Shown: positions 21,133 to 29,835, counted from the stretch's first letter. The stretch: DNA of 38,304 nucleotides from Alphaproteobacteria bacterium (GCA_016124255.1 WGOB01000067.1:1-38304), one strand, 5' to 3'. Notes: generated from the sequence alone by a model not told the origin. Translations and numbers: made by a program.

Positions 21133-21771
21133 GTGAGCCAGTCCCTTCCCAAGCTTGAACACCACGCGCTCACTTTCGAGGCCTGCGAGATCAAGTACGC
21201 CGCCGAGGGCGACGCCGCCGGCGAGATCGAAGGCTACGCCTCGATCTTCGGCGAGCTCGACCAGGGCAACGACATCGTCGTCGCCGGCGCGTTCAAGAAA
21301 TCGCTGCGCGAGCGCAAGAAGGCCGAGCGCTGGGACATTCCGATGTTCTTCGGCCACGCCCACGCGAGCGTGCCGATCGGCGTGTGGACCGATTTCCGCG
21401 AGGATCAGAAGGGCCTGCGCTGCAAGGGCAAGCTGATCTTCGAAACGCCCGAAGCGCGCCAGGTGCGCGCCGTCATCATCGCCGGCGGCGGCATGGGCAT
21501 CTCGATCGGCTACCGCACGCGCAAGCACGCCTACGTCACCGCCGACGGCAAACGCCACGACGAGTGGCAGATGAACGCGCACCGCGAGCTGATCGAGGTC
21601 GATCTGGCCGAATGCTCGCTCACCGCCATGCCGATGTGCCGCGGCGCGCAGGTCACGAGCGCGAAGATCAACGCCGGCGACGACGCGGCTATCCGCGCGA
21701 TGCGGGCGCTCAATCATCATCTCGATGCGGAATTGGCGATGCGCGCCCTGGCGCGCGCCTTGGAGTCCTGA
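21133..21771 (+). CDS. HK97-type prohead protease
   Basis: This 212-residue protein, from GTG 21133, has the HK97 protease (U35 family) pattern. GYASIFGELDQGNDIVVAGAF lies near 34-54, MFFGHAHASVPIG with His at 75 and 77, and GMGISIGYRT with the nucleophile Ser124. An acidic ELIEVDLAECSLT segment near 156-168 follows. It trims the N-terminal scaffold of the capsid during maturation. It precedes the capsid gene by 13 nt, as usual. Confidence 0.92.
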   Translation: MSQSLPKLEHHALTFEACEIKYAAEGDAAGEIEGYASIFGELDQGNDIVVAGAFKKSLRERKKAERWDIPMFFGHAHASVPIGVWTDFREDQKGLRCKGKLIFETPEARQVRAVIIAGGGMGISIGYRTRKHAYVTADGKRHDEWQMNAHRELIEVDLAECSLTAMPMCRGAQVTSAKINAGDDAAIRAMRALNHHLDAELAMRALARALES

Positions 21772-21784
21772 AGAGGGAAAACGA

Positions 21785-23149
21785 ATGCCGAAGCTGGAAA
21801 CCAAGGAAGAGATCAAGTTCGAAGATCTGTCGGCCGAGTCCAAGGCCCTCGTCGCCCCGGTGATGAAGAAGCTCGACTTCCTGCGCGGCGAGCTCGACAA
21901 GAAGGCCAATTCCGCCGACGTCGTCGACAAGGCGTCGATCGACAAGGCGATCAAGGACGTCGAGGCCTCCAAGGCCGCCGTCAACGAGGCCATCGCAGAA
22001 GCCAAGAAGCTTGGCGAGACGATGAACGCCGAGTTCGCCAAGCTGCAGCGTTCCGGCGGCGGCGGCGCGGCGAGCGACGTCAAGAAGAAGATCGCGGACC
22101 TGCGCGGGATCGAACTCGACGCGTTCGACCACTATTTCCGCACCGGCGAAACGGGCGAGCTGCGCGCGGCGCAGGTGAAGGGCGCCGAGCTCTCCAAGGA
22201 ACTTGATGTCAAGGACCTCTCCACCGTCATCTTCCAGGACGGCGGCGTGATGGTGCACCCCGAGCACGAAGCCGAGATGATCGAGATCCTGAACGAGACC
22301 TCGCCGATGCGCGAGATCGCCCAGGTGCGCGAGATCGGCGGCGGCAAGCTGAAGGTGCCGGTCAACAAGAAGGGCGCGGTCGCGGCCTGGACGACCGAGC
22401 TCGCGGCGCGCACGCGCACGCTGACCAGCGAGATCGAAGAGATCGAATTCGGCGCAGACGAAATCTACGCGCTGCCGCTGGCGACGCTCTCGATCCTCGA
22501 AGACGCCGAGTTCGACGTCGAGCAATGGCTGAACGACGAAGCCGTCGAGGCCATGGAGCTCGCGGAAAACACCGCCTTCGTCGTCGGCGACGGGATCAAG
22601 AAGCCGCGCGGCTTCACCACGGCCGACAAGGTCGCCAACGCCTCGTGGAGCTGGGGCAAGCACGGCTACGTCGTCACCGGCGCGTCGGGCGCGTTCGCGC
22701 CGTCCTATCCCGGCGACGCGGTGGGGCCGACGGCCGCCACCAACGGTTTCGACGCGCTGATCTCGCTCATCTACGCGTTCAAGCGCGCATACCGGAACAA
22801 TCTCGACTGGGTCGGCAACCGCGCGACCCTGGAGACGATCCGCAAGCTGAAGGACGGCCAGGGCAATTACCTGGTGCGCGACGCGATCACGGAGTCGGGC
22901 TTCCTCACGATGGTGCTGGGCTATCCGTATCAGGAATTCGAGGACATGCCCGACATCGGCGCGGACACGTACGCGCTGGCGCTCGGCGATTTCTACCGCG
23001 GCTATCTGATCGTCGACCGCGTCGGCCTGCAGGTGCGCCGCGACGAGATCACGAGCCCGGGCAACGTCATCTTCCACTTCCGCCGGCGCACCGGCGGTGA
23101 TTGCCGCGACTATCAGGCGATCAAGTTCCTGAAGTTCGGCACGTCCTAA
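21785..23149 (+). CDS. Major capsid protein, HK97 fold
   Basis: The 454-residue product starts MPKLETKEEIKFEDLSAES at ATG 21785, with AGAGGG upstream. Residues ~1-110 are a charged helical delta domain (KKLDFLRGELDKK and repeats of Glu/Lys), expected to be cut by the protease. The fold starts near IFQDGGVMVHPEHEAEM (about 150), with the E-loop and spine in the middle, and ends in a HK97 A-domain-like segment (NVIFHFRRRTGGDCRDYQAI). It is the most abundant virion protein of the family. Length and order are normal. Confidence 0.93.
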   Translation: MPKLETKEEIKFEDLSAESKALVAPVMKKLDFLRGELDKKANSADVVDKASIDKAIKDVEASKAAVNEAIAEAKKLGETMNAEFAKLQRSGGGGAASDVKKKIADLRGIELDAFDHYFRTGETGELRAAQVKGAELSKELDVKDLSTVIFQDGGVMVHPEHEAEMIEILNETSPMREIAQVREIGGGKLKVPVNKKGAVAAWTTELAARTRTLTSEIEEIEFGADEIYALPLATLSILEDAEFDVEQWLNDEAVEAMELAENTAFVVGDGIKKPRGFTTADKVANASWSWGKHGYVVTGASGAFAPSYPGDAVGPTAATNGFDALISLIYAFKRAYRNNLDWVGNRATLETIRKLKDGQGNYLVRDAITESGFLTMVLGYPYQEFEDMPDIGADTYALALGDFYRGYLIVDRVGLQVRRDEITSPGNVIFHFRRRTGGDCRDYQAIKFLKFGTS

Positions 23150-23196
23150 AGGGCGCGCCGAACCGAGCTTTAGAGTTTTAACGAGGGCGTTCGACG

Positions 23197-23679
23197 ATGC
23201 AGAACAAGCAGGCCAAGGAAATCGCCAAGCACACGGTGCTCCTGGGCGCTGCCGCGCGCGACGCCGACGCCGAGAGCGCGGCGTTCTCCACGCGCGAGCA
23301 CGAGGTCAACGAAATCGAGCTCGACATGGGCGTGGGCGGCATCACCTTCACGTCCACCGACAAGATCGAGTTCGAGCTATCGAAGAGCGCCGACGACACC
23401 GAGGGCGGCTCCTACGCCGCCTACACCGGCCAGGTGCTGCTGCACGACGTGAACGCCGGGACGATCTCGACGGTGACGTGCGACTCCAACGGCGTCGCCA
23501 AGGCGTTCGTCGCCGCCCACGCGGCGGCGCGGCGCTACGTCGTCACGATCCTCGAGCCGGGCTGGTACAAGGCGAAGCTCGAATACGGCGGCACGCACGG
23601 CGCGGCCACGCCCAACGCGGTCAGCCTGCGCCAGCACGCCGGCCGCATGAACCCGTCGCTCGGCACGACGTTCGCCTAA
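23197..23679 (+). CDS. Probable virion protein after the capsid, function unknown
   Basis: This 160-residue protein starts MQNKQAKEIAKHTVLLGAAARD. Its body is beta-rich: GVGGITFTSTDKIEFELSKS, SYAAYTGQVLLHDV, and VTCDSNGVAKAFVAA, followed by YVVTILEPGWYKAKLEYGG. Genes in this position often encode capsid decoration or stabilisation proteins, which is a guess from place and fold style. There is no sign of membrane segments. Confidence 0.65.
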   Translation: MQNKQAKEIAKHTVLLGAAARDADAESAAFSTREHEVNEIELDMGVGGITFTSTDKIEFELSKSADDTEGGSYAAYTGQVLLHDVNAGTISTVTCDSNGVAKAFVAAHAAARRYVVTILEPGWYKAKLEYGGTHGAATPNAVSLRQHAGRMNPSLGTTFA

Positions 23680-23699
23680 TCCGCCGCGAGGCGCTCGGA

Positions 23700-23717
23700 G
23701 GCCTGTTGGTTCAGGCC
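23700..23717 (+). repeat. Small intergenic hairpin between two virion genes
   Basis: GGCCTG-TTGGTT-CAGGCC pairs perfectly over 6 bp. It is in the 64-nt gap between two structural genes and lacks a T-run, so it may tune mRNA stability or partial termination rather than end transcription. Confidence 0.4.
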
Positions 23718-23743
23718 CGCAATCTTCTTCGGAGTTCTGATCG

Positions 23744-24268
23744 ATGGCAGTCGGGCAAAAAGACCAGGGCGCGATCAACGGCGGAGCCCAACGCGTGGCG
23801 CGCCCGGTTGGCGCGCCGATCCGGATTACACCCACGGTCCTGAGCGCCGACGCCTACGACGCCGGCGATCTCTTCTTCGACGTGACCGAGATCGCGAACG
23901 CGGTTGATGCGCTTGGCGGCGCCGGCGTGATCGACCAGATCGTCATCTACGACAAGGGCGACCAGGCGGCCGCCGCGATGACGCTGATCTTCGCGCAGGC
24001 CTCCACCTCGCTCGGCTCGCTCGACGCCGCGCCGAACATTTCCGACGCCAACGCGGCCGGCGCCGCCGCCGGCGCGGGCCTGCGCACCGTCGCGGTCGCC
24101 TCCGGCGACTTCATTGACGTGGGCGGGCTGAAGGTCGCCACGCTGCGCGACGTGAAGCTGATCGTGAACGCGGCCGCGGCTTCGCGCAGCATCTATCTTG
24201 GCGCCATGTGCGCGGGCACGCCGACCCAGGCCACCGGCGACATCGTCATCGACGTCTGGATGGCGTAA
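23744..24268 (+). CDS. Probable virion protein, Ala-rich beta protein
   Basis: This 174-residue protein starts MAVGQKDQGAINGGAQRV. It is beta-rich with Ala/Asp-rich loops (YDAGDLFFDVTEIANAVD, IDQIVIYDKGDQAAAAMTLIF, LKVATLRDVKLIVN, GDIVIDVWMA). It lies between the capsid and connector genes and is likely to be a head or decoration protein; no family is recognised. Confidence 0.6.
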   Translation: MAVGQKDQGAINGGAQRVARPVGAPIRITPTVLSADAYDAGDLFFDVTEIANAVDALGGAGVIDQIVIYDKGDQAAAAMTLIFAQASTSLGSLDAAPNISDANAAGAAAGAGLRTVAVASGDFIDVGGLKVATLRDVKLIVNAAAASRSIYLGAMCAGTPTQATGDIVIDVWMA

Positions 24269-24272
24269 CGCC

Positions 24273-24887
24273 ATGGCGCCCCGGTTCGCGCTGAGCTCCG
24301 CGCCGGCGTCCGAGCCGGTGACGCTGGCTGAAGCCAAGGCGCACGCGCGCATTGAGCACAGCGCAGAAGACGCGCAGATTTCCGCGTGGATCACGGTCGC
24401 GCGCGTGATCGTGGAAAAGGCGACCAACCGCGCCCTCGTTGCGCAGACCTGGACCGCGACGCTCGATCGCTGGCCGCCGGCGCAGGCGCTGACCGAGACG
24501 CACGAGGCCGCCGACATCGGCTGGCCGTTCACGAGCGGCTTTCGCCGCATCGCGCTCTATCCCGTTCCCGTCGCCTCGATCTCGAGCCTCGTCGTCGACG
24601 GCGTGACGATCGAGGCGGCGAACTACGCGCTGCGCGGCGGTGAAATCTGGATCTCGGGCGAAGTCGCGGACTCGATCGCCGCCCTCGGCGGCGGCATCGT
24701 CATCACCTACAGCGTCTCATCCGCCGGCGACGCCGCCGCGCTCGCGACGTTCAAGCAGGCGATCATGATGCTGGTCGCGCATTTCTACGAGAACCGCGAG
24801 GCGGTCGCCGCGATCGGCGTCTACCAGGCGATCATGCCGGTGGGCGTCGATGCGCTCTTGATGCCCTATCGCCGGCATTTCGTCTGA
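24273..24887 (+). CDS. Head-tail connector, gp6-like
   Basis: This 204-residue protein begins MAPRFALSSAPASEPVTLAEAKAHARIEHSAE in part; the PVTLAEAKAH-RI segment followed by a helix with QTWTATLDRW is the typical signature of HK97 gp6-like connector proteins. YALRGGEIWISG and a C-terminal helical segment that ends in MPYRRHFV complete it. It binds under the portal to continue the head channel. The TGATG overlap joins it to the next gene. Confidence 0.82.
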   Translation: MAPRFALSSAPASEPVTLAEAKAHARIEHSAEDAQISAWITVARVIVEKATNRALVAQTWTATLDRWPPAQALTETHEAADIGWPFTSGFRRIALYPVPVASISSLVVDGVTIEAANYALRGGEIWISGEVADSIAALGGGIVITYSVSSAGDAAALATFKQAIMMLVAHFYENREAVAAIGVYQAIMPVGVDALLMPYRRHFV

Positions 24888-25243
24888 TGCCGACCGCGCC
24901 GGCCATCGGGAGGCTCGACAAGCGCCTCGACCTCTACGGGATCGACCGCGCCGACGACGGCGCCGGCGGCTTCACGCGAAGCGACGCGGCGCTGGGCGAG
25001 GTGTGGGCGAGGGTGCGCCCCGCGAGCGCGAACGAGCGCCACCAGAGCGAAAAGCTCGGCCAGGTCATTTCCCACGTCGTCATTGTGCGCTGGCGCGCCG
25101 ATCTCCTCGCCGTGCGCGGGATGCGCGGCAAGTTCGTCGGCCGCGACGGACGCGTGCGCGAGCTCACGTTCGAGACCGCGCACGACCCCGACGAGGCCGG
25201 ACGCTTTCTCGTCATCACCGCGCGCGAAGGCGAGCCCCGATGA
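24887..25243 (+). CDS. Head-closure (head-tail adaptor) protein
   Basis: This 118-residue protein matches the SPP1 gp16/HK97 gp7-like join family. The order is IGRLDKRLDLYGIDRADDG near the N-terminus, then EVWARVRPASANERHQSEKLGQ. SHVVIVRWRADLLAVRGM and RELTFETAHDPDEAGRFLVI follow. It seals the portal complex after packaging and gives the tail its attachment surface. It lies directly between the gp6-like and later connector genes, as expected. Confidence 0.8.
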   Translation: MPTAPAIGRLDKRLDLYGIDRADDGAGGFTRSDAALGEVWARVRPASANERHQSEKLGQVISHVVIVRWRADLLAVRGMRGKFVGRDGRVRELTFETAHDPDEAGRFLVITAREGEPR

Positions 25244-25253
25244 AAGGGAAGCC

Positions 25254-25595
25254 GTGAGCGACGCGCAGCCGCCCTTCGCCGGCGACGACGCCATTCTCGC
25301 GCACGGGCGTGCGGGGCTCGTCGTCACCGTGTCGCTCTTCGAAGCGGACGGGACGACCGAGCGCGACGTGTCGAGCGCCGATCTCTTTTTCGAGATCGAG
25401 GGCGTCGTGCGCGTGGAGACGACCAACGGCGCGGAGACGCACCAGAAGGTCATCACGCTCTCCCGCGCCCAGGTGCAGGCGATCGGGATCAACGCGCGCA
25501 AGCTGTTCGTGCTGGTGAACGAAACCGCCGACCCGCCGGCCTGCGAATGGTCCGGCGCCATCCGCGTCGTCGGCTTCCTGACGCAGCCTTCGTGA
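25254..25595 (+). CDS. Hypothetical structural-region protein
   Basis: The GTG at 25254 (start peptide VSDAQPPFAGDDAIL) is preceded by AAGGGAA and fits the space after the adaptor. The 113-residue product has beta segments (LVVTVSLFEADGT, LFFEIEGVVRVET, AIRVVGFLTQPS) and one helix (RAQVQAIGINARKLFVLV). No family is recognised, and a small tail or head decoration protein is likely. Confidence 0.55.
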   Translation: MSDAQPPFAGDDAILAHGRAGLVVTVSLFEADGTTERDVSSADLFFEIEGVVRVETTNGAETHQKVITLSRAQVQAIGINARKLFVLVNETADPPACEWSGAIRVVGFLTQPS

Positions 25596-25605
25596 GAGGG
25601 GAAAG

Positions 25606-26058
25606 ATGACCTTCTACATTTCCAACGCGGCCGCGCAGGCGATGGCGAACGCGCTCGACGACGCGGTGAACGGCGGCACGGGCGCGGCGATCCTGCGGAT
25701 CTACGCCGGCTCGGTTCCCGCCGACGCCGACGCCGCGCTCGGCTCGCCGACGCTGCTCGGCACGATCGTCTTGAACGATCCCGCGTTCGGCGCCGCCGCT
25801 GACGCCGCGCCCGGCGCGACGATCACACTCGACGTCGATCCCGCCGTCGAGGACGCGAGCGCCGACGCGACCGGCACGGCCGCGTTCTGGCGCATCTGGT
25901 CGACGAACGACGGCGCGACGCCGCTCAATTGCATCATGCAAGGCACGTGCGGCACCAGCCCCGGCGGCGGCGTGCTGGTGATGGCGACGCTTTCCGTCGT
26001 CGCCGGCGTCGCGATCCCGATCACCTCGCTCACGGTGACGATGCCCGAGAGCGCGTAA
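25606..26058 (+). CDS. Probable small virion protein, beta-rich
   Basis: This 150-residue protein starts MTFYISNAAAQAMANALDDAVN, then AILRIYAGSVPADADAALG. Strand-like segments with Gly/Ala/Thr loops fill the rest (LGTIVLNDPAFG, FWRIWSTNDGAT, VLVMATLSVVAGVAIPI). Such proteins are often found near the surface-protein genes of tailed phages. No function is assigned. Confidence 0.55.
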   Translation: MTFYISNAAAQAMANALDDAVNGGTGAAILRIYAGSVPADADAALGSPTLLGTIVLNDPAFGAAADAAPGATITLDVDPAVEDASADATGTAAFWRIWSTNDGATPLNCIMQGTCGTSPGGGVLVMATLSVVAGVAIPITSLTVTMPESA

Positions 26059-26070
26059 GGGGCGCGCGCC

Positions 26071-28095
26071 ATGGCCGTCGCGGTCGAGAACCGATACATC
26101 GGCTCGAACGCGAGCCTGACCGGCGGGAACGCGCTCAACGTTTCGGTGGCGGTGAGCGGCGCGGCGAATTCGTGCCTGCTCATCTTCATTCATTCGTCGG
26201 GCTCGGGCGCGACGATTTCGGCGATCAGCCGCGACGGGCAGACGCCGACGCTGGTCGGCTCGACGAGCGCCAATTCCGGCGCCGACAATCTGCGCGTCTA
26301 TCGGCTCCTCGCGCCGAACAGCGGCACGGCCAATCTCTCGGTGACGCTGTCGGCGACGAGCGAAATCGTCGTCGAGGTCTACGTGCTCACCGGCGTCGAT
26401 CAGACGACGCCGTTCGGCACGCTGCGCACCGACAGCGCGAGCGCCTCGGGCAACAAGCGCTCGATCGGGTTCGAGAGCTTCGTCGACGGGCTCGGGATCG
26501 GCGCCGCCATCAGCGGCACGACCGCGAGCGCCGCGCGCACCGTCGCCAGCGCCGACGGCATCCCCGATTACATCGCATCGGGAACGCTCTCGGTCTCGTC
26601 GAGCGTCACCAGCCGCACGCCGTCCGCCGCGATCACAGGACGGATGCGCGGCGATCTTCTCCTCTGCGTCACCCACAGCGAGAACAGCGCGACGCATGGG
26701 ATTTCCGGCGCCGGCTGGAACATCCTGACACAGCACACCGGGCCGACGTCGCTGCAAGTGTCCTACGCCTGGCGCATCTACGACGGCAGCGACGTCAACC
26801 CCACGGTGTCGTGGACGGGCTCGGCGGACGCCTCGTCGCGGGTGCACCTCTTCCGCGACACGCGCGCGAGCGGAACGCCGATCAATTCGCTCGGTACGCA
26901 CGCCAGCGGCACGACGACGACGCACACATCGACCGGCGCAAACACCACCGTCGCCGACGTGCTGGCGTTCTATTATGGGATTTCGCGTAGCAACACGGCC
27001 GCAGCCCAGCCTTCGGGATGGACAGAGCGATTTGACGCCGGCAGCGCGACGGGCCCGACGGGCCATTATGGCGGCGACAAGAACATCGCCACCAGCGGGA
27101 CAGGCTCGGGAGACATCTCGATCACGGCCGGCGGCACGGAATGGCTGCAGAAGCAGCTCGAAATCCTGCCGCACGCGAACGGCGATCAGACGCACGGCGG
27201 CGAAGTCGAAGCGCTCGGCAATTTCACCACCTACGCCAGCGCCTACGAGACCGGCGCGGCGTACAATTGCATCGGGTTCGATTGGACGACCGGAACGACG
27301 CTCTACTACATGATCGTCGGGATCGGCGTGAACCCGGCGGCGGCCGACGACAACGAGGTCTCCGCCGCGCTCGCGCTGCAGCCGGCTGGGTTCGCCGGCG
27401 CCGTTGACTTAAATCTCAATGTCTCGGCCGCGCTCGAGCTTGCGCCTGCGACGATGGCCGGCGCAGCGGCGCAGACGCTCGCCGCATCGGCGGCGCTTTC
27501 GCTCTCGCCGGCGGCCGCGGCGGGCGCGGTTGATCTCGTGCTCGCCGCTGACAGCGCGCTTTCGCTCGCGCCGGCGACGTTCAACGCGGGCGCAGCGCTC
27601 GAAGTGCGCGCATCCGGCGCGCTCGCGCTGCAGGCGGCGCAAGGGCAGGGCGCGGCGGCGCTCGAAAACGCGCTCGCGGCGGCGCTCGCGCTCTCGCCTG
27701 CGGCGAGCGCCGGCGCGGCGCGGCAGGAGAACGCGGGCGCAGCGAGCCTGGCGCTCGCGCCTGCGACAAGCGCCGGCGCGCTCGGCTACGAGAACCGCGC
27801 CCAGGCGGCGCTCGGCGCGCCGGCAGCGGCGTTCGCGGGCGCCGCCGGCCTTGAGGTGCGCGTCAGCGCTGCGCTCGCGCTCGCGCCGGCGACGGCGCTT
27901 GCGGTGTCGTCGGTCGCTGACGTGCTCTACGAGATCAGCGTCGCGCTTGCGCGGCCGGTCGCCGCCATTTCCGTTCGCGAACCGGCGCTCGGCGTCAATC
28001 GCGTGCGCGCGGCGCCAAAAGCGATTGCGCAGCGCACGCCGCACGTCGCGATCCCGCAGCCGCGCGCCGCGGTTAGCATCGTCGCCGATGGCTAG
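26071..28095 (+). CDS. Large repeat-containing virion surface protein
   Basis: This 674-residue protein has an N-terminal beta-rich region (about 1-425) with Ser/Thr-rich, Ig- or lectin-like segments (AVENRYIGSNASLTGG, VVEVYVLTGVDQTTPFG, VLAFYYGIS). Nine tandem 21-residue units, consensus roughly ASAALALAPAT-AGA-x-x-x-x-x, occupy residues 430-618, and a final ~55-residue Arg/Pro-rich tail follows. The repeats suggest a collagen- or fibre-like shaft, or a flexible spacer. Its stop overlaps the next gene by 8 nt. It is likely exposed on the head or neck; its exact place is inferred. Confidence 0.6.
   Translation: MAVAVENRYIGSNASLTGGNALNVSVAVSGAANSCLLIFIHSSGSGATISAISRDGQTPTLVGSTSANSGADNLRVYRLLAPNSGTANLSVTLSATSEIVVEVYVLTGVDQTTPFGTLRTDSASASGNKRSIGFESFVDGLGIGAAISGTTASAARTVASADGIPDYIASGTLSVSSSVTSRTPSAAITGRMRGDLLLCVTHSENSATHGISGAGWNILTQHTGPTSLQVSYAWRIYDGSDVNPTVSWTGSADASSRVHLFRDTRASGTPINSLGTHASGTTTTHTSTGANTTVADVLAFYYGISRSNTAAAQPSGWTERFDAGSATGPTGHYGGDKNIATSGTGSGDISITAGGTEWLQKQLEILPHANGDQTHGGEVEALGNFTTYASAYETGAAYNCIGFDWTTGTTLYYMIVGIGVNPAAADDNEVSAALALQPAGFAGAVDLNLNVSAALELAPATMAGAAAQTLAASAALSLSPAAAAGAVDLVLAADSALSLAPATFNAGAALEVRASGALALQAAQGQGAAALENALAAALALSPAASAGAARQENAGAASLALAPATSAGALGYENRAQAALGAPAAAFAGAAGLEVRVSAALALAPATALAVSSVADVLYEISVALARPVAAISVREPALGVNRVRAAPKAIAQRTPHVAIPQPRAAVSIVADG
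27358..27924 (+). repeat. Nine 63-bp (21-residue) units in the surface-protein gene
   Basis: Each unit reads about [AV]SAALALAPAT-x-AGA-x6 in the protein. Units diverge substantially from each other, so the array is older than the 30-bp array near 1.6-1.9 kb. Confidence 0.75.
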
Positions 28096-28639
28096 ACGCC
28101 CCCTTCGCGTGGAGATCCTCGGCGCCGAGCGGCTCGCGGGCAAATTCCGCGACATGCCGCGCGCGGCGCTGGAGCTCATGGTCGAGCCGCTGGTGAAGGG
28201 CGCCGACGACGTGCGCAACCGCGCCATCGAGGGGATCAATTCCCCGCCGAAGACCGGGCGCATCTACACCACGCGCTTCTAGACCGACGACCAGGGCCGG
28301 CTGCGCGTGGGCGAAGCGCGCACGCCGCACCAGGCGTCGGCCCCGGGCGAATATCCCGCCGCCGACACCGGCAATCTCGCGCGCTCGATCTACGCGGCCG
28401 AGCGGATGGAGGTCGAAGACTCGATCGACGAGCACGCGCCCGAAACGTCGAAGGGCCTGGGCGAGGGCAACATCTCGGCCTGGATCGAGGCCGAGGCCGA
28501 GTACGCCGCGCCGCTGGAATACAAAGAGCCCGAGCGCGGCGGGCGCCCGTTCCTGCGCCGCGCGCTCAGCGAAACCGCCGAAGCGATCTACGAGGCGATT
28601 GTGCGCGTGCTCGCGGGCCGCCTGGGCGGGAGCGCCTGA
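28088..28639 (+). pseudogene. HK97 gp10-like tail-completion gene interrupted by an in-frame amber codon
   Basis: From ATG 28088 the frame reads MARRPLRVEILGAERLAGKF, then RNRAIEGINSPPKTGRIYTTRF and a TAG at 28280-28282. The same frame then continues open to 28639 (TDDQGRLRVGEARTPHQASAPG, DTGNLARSIYAAE, AEYAAPLEYKEPE, RPFLRRAL). Both halves together form one ~183-residue HK97 gp10-like neck or tail-completion protein whose conserved TPHQASAPGE and YAAPLEYG-like motifs lie after the stop. The product would be needed for virion assembly. The stop could be a real nonsense mutation in a decaying prophage, a read-through or suppressed codon, or a sequence error. Confidence 0.7.
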
Positions 28640-29049
28640 TGCCGACGGCGCCCGACACGGCGCTCCGCATCGCGCTGATCGCGCGGCTGAAGGCCGACGC
28701 CGGCGTCGTCGCCGCGGTCGGCGAAGCCGTGCGCGTGTTCGATTTCGTCCCCGAAGACGAGCCGTTTCCCTATTTCACCATCCGCAGCCAGGCGCGGCCC
28801 TGGGACACGACCAGCGACCGCGGCCACGAGCACGAGGTGCTCCTCAATTATTGGTACGAGGGCGAGGGCAAGCGCCACGGCGAAGCGGTGCTCTATGCGG
28901 TGCAGCGCGCGTTCCGCGACCACCAGGCCGCGTTATCAGACCACGCCCTCAGAAACCTAGAATGGCGCTTCGAGGACGTCGTGCGCGACGAGGCGCGGCG
29001 CCACCTGGCGCACCAGCGCTGGCGCGCTGTGACTGAGGAGACCGCGTAG
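28639..29049 (+). CDS. Tail-completion protein, DUF3168-like
   Basis: This 136-residue protein starts MPTAPDTALRIALIARLKAD and continues VAAVGEAVRVFDFVPEDEPFPYFTIRS, DTTSDRGHEHEVLLNYWYEGEGKRHGEAVL, and VRDEARRHLAHQRWRAVTEE. The order of strands and the closing R-x-x-x-x-RW pattern match DUF3168 tail-terminator proteins, which cap the tail tube at the head end. TGATG couples it to the gp10-like frame upstream, and the tail tube gene follows immediately. Confidence 0.78.
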   Translation: MPTAPDTALRIALIARLKADAGVVAAVGEAVRVFDFVPEDEPFPYFTIRSQARPWDTTSDRGHEHEVLLNYWYEGEGKRHGEAVLYAVQRAFRDHQAALSDHALRNLEWRFEDVVRDEARRHLAHQRWRAVTEETA

Positions 29050-29454
29050 ATGGCAGCGCAAAAAGGCCGCGAGGTTCTGATCCGTTTGGACATCGCGTCG
29101 ACGCTGACGACGATCGGCGGGATGCGCCAGAAATCGATGAGCCTCAACGACAGCCAGGTCGACGTCACCGACTCCGACAGCGCCGGCCGCTGGCGCGAGC
29201 TCCTCGCCGCCGCCGGCGTCAAGTCGATGAGCCTTTCCGGATCTGGCGTCTTCAAGGACAGCGCCGCCGAGATCGCGCTGCTCGGCCACTGGAACGCCGG
29301 CACGCACCCGACGATGGCGTTTTTCATTCCCGAGATCGGGACCTTCCAAGGCCCGTTCGCGGTCAATCTTCAGTATCAGGGCCAGCACGACGGCGAGGTG
29401 CAATTCTCCGCCTCCTTCGACAGCGCCGGCGAAATCGCCTTCACCGCCGCTTAA
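29050..29454 (+). CDS. Major tail tube protein
   Basis: This 134-residue protein starts MAAQKGREVLIRLDIASTLTTIGGM. It has the tail-tube pattern of TP901-1-type and GTA tail proteins: SQVDVTDSDSAGRWRELLAAAGVKSMSLSGSGVFKDSA, in pieces, then MAFFIPEIGTFQGPFAV and LQYQGQHDGEVQFSASFDSAG. It forms stacked hexamers around the tape measure. Length is typical for this subgroup. Confidence 0.85.
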   Translation: MAAQKGREVLIRLDIASTLTTIGGMRQKSMSLNDSQVDVTDSDSAGRWRELLAAAGVKSMSLSGSGVFKDSAAEIALLGHWNAGTHPTMAFFIPEIGTFQGPFAVNLQYQGQHDGEVQFSASFDSAGEIAFTAA

Positions 29455-29463
29455 GGAGCCTCC

Positions 29464-29826
29464 ATGGCCGCGCTCTCCATCCAGACGCTCACCGAAGCCG
29501 GGCTCGAAGCGACGTTCGCGTCCGCGACCGGCGGCGGCGACACGTTCGTCAATCCGAACGACGAGCGCACGTTTCTCTGGATCGTCAACGGCTCGGGCGG
29601 CGATATCACCGTCACCTTCAACCGCCAACCGACGACGCTGCCGGTCTCGGGGCACGGGAACATTCCGCTCACCGACCGCGCGGTCGTCGTCACCGCCGGT
29701 GAGGAGCGCCTGATCGGGCCGTTCCCGGCGGCGATGTACAACAACGCCTCCGGCGCGGTGGAGGTTTCCTATTCCGGCGTCACCTCGCTCACCGTCGCCG
29801 CGATCCGCATGCCGCGCGCCGGCTAA
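29464..29826 (+). CDS. Small beta-rich virion protein
   Basis: This 120-residue protein starts MAALSIQTLTEAGLEATFASA, then GGGDTFVNPNDERTFLWIVNGSGGDITVTF, in pieces, ending with a Ser/Val-rich beta segment. Proteins of this type (a GLEATFASA-type start and a FLWIVNGSG core) occur in many siphophages near capsid or tail tube genes. It could be an extra tail-tube decoration domain. It inserts one gene between tube and chaperone relative to the usual GTA order. Confidence 0.6.
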   Translation: MAALSIQTLTEAGLEATFASATGGGDTFVNPNDERTFLWIVNGSGGDITVTFNRQPTTLPVSGHGNIPLTDRAVVVTAGEERLIGPFPAAMYNNASGAVEVSYSGVTSLTVAAIRMPRAG

Positions 29827-29835
29827 GGAGATCTC

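Noticed and set aside
19780-22083. Minus-strand frame of 767 codons under the Arg-rich gene cluster and protease
   Set aside because: Overlaps confirmed late genes on the plus strand; composition is that of a shadow frame.
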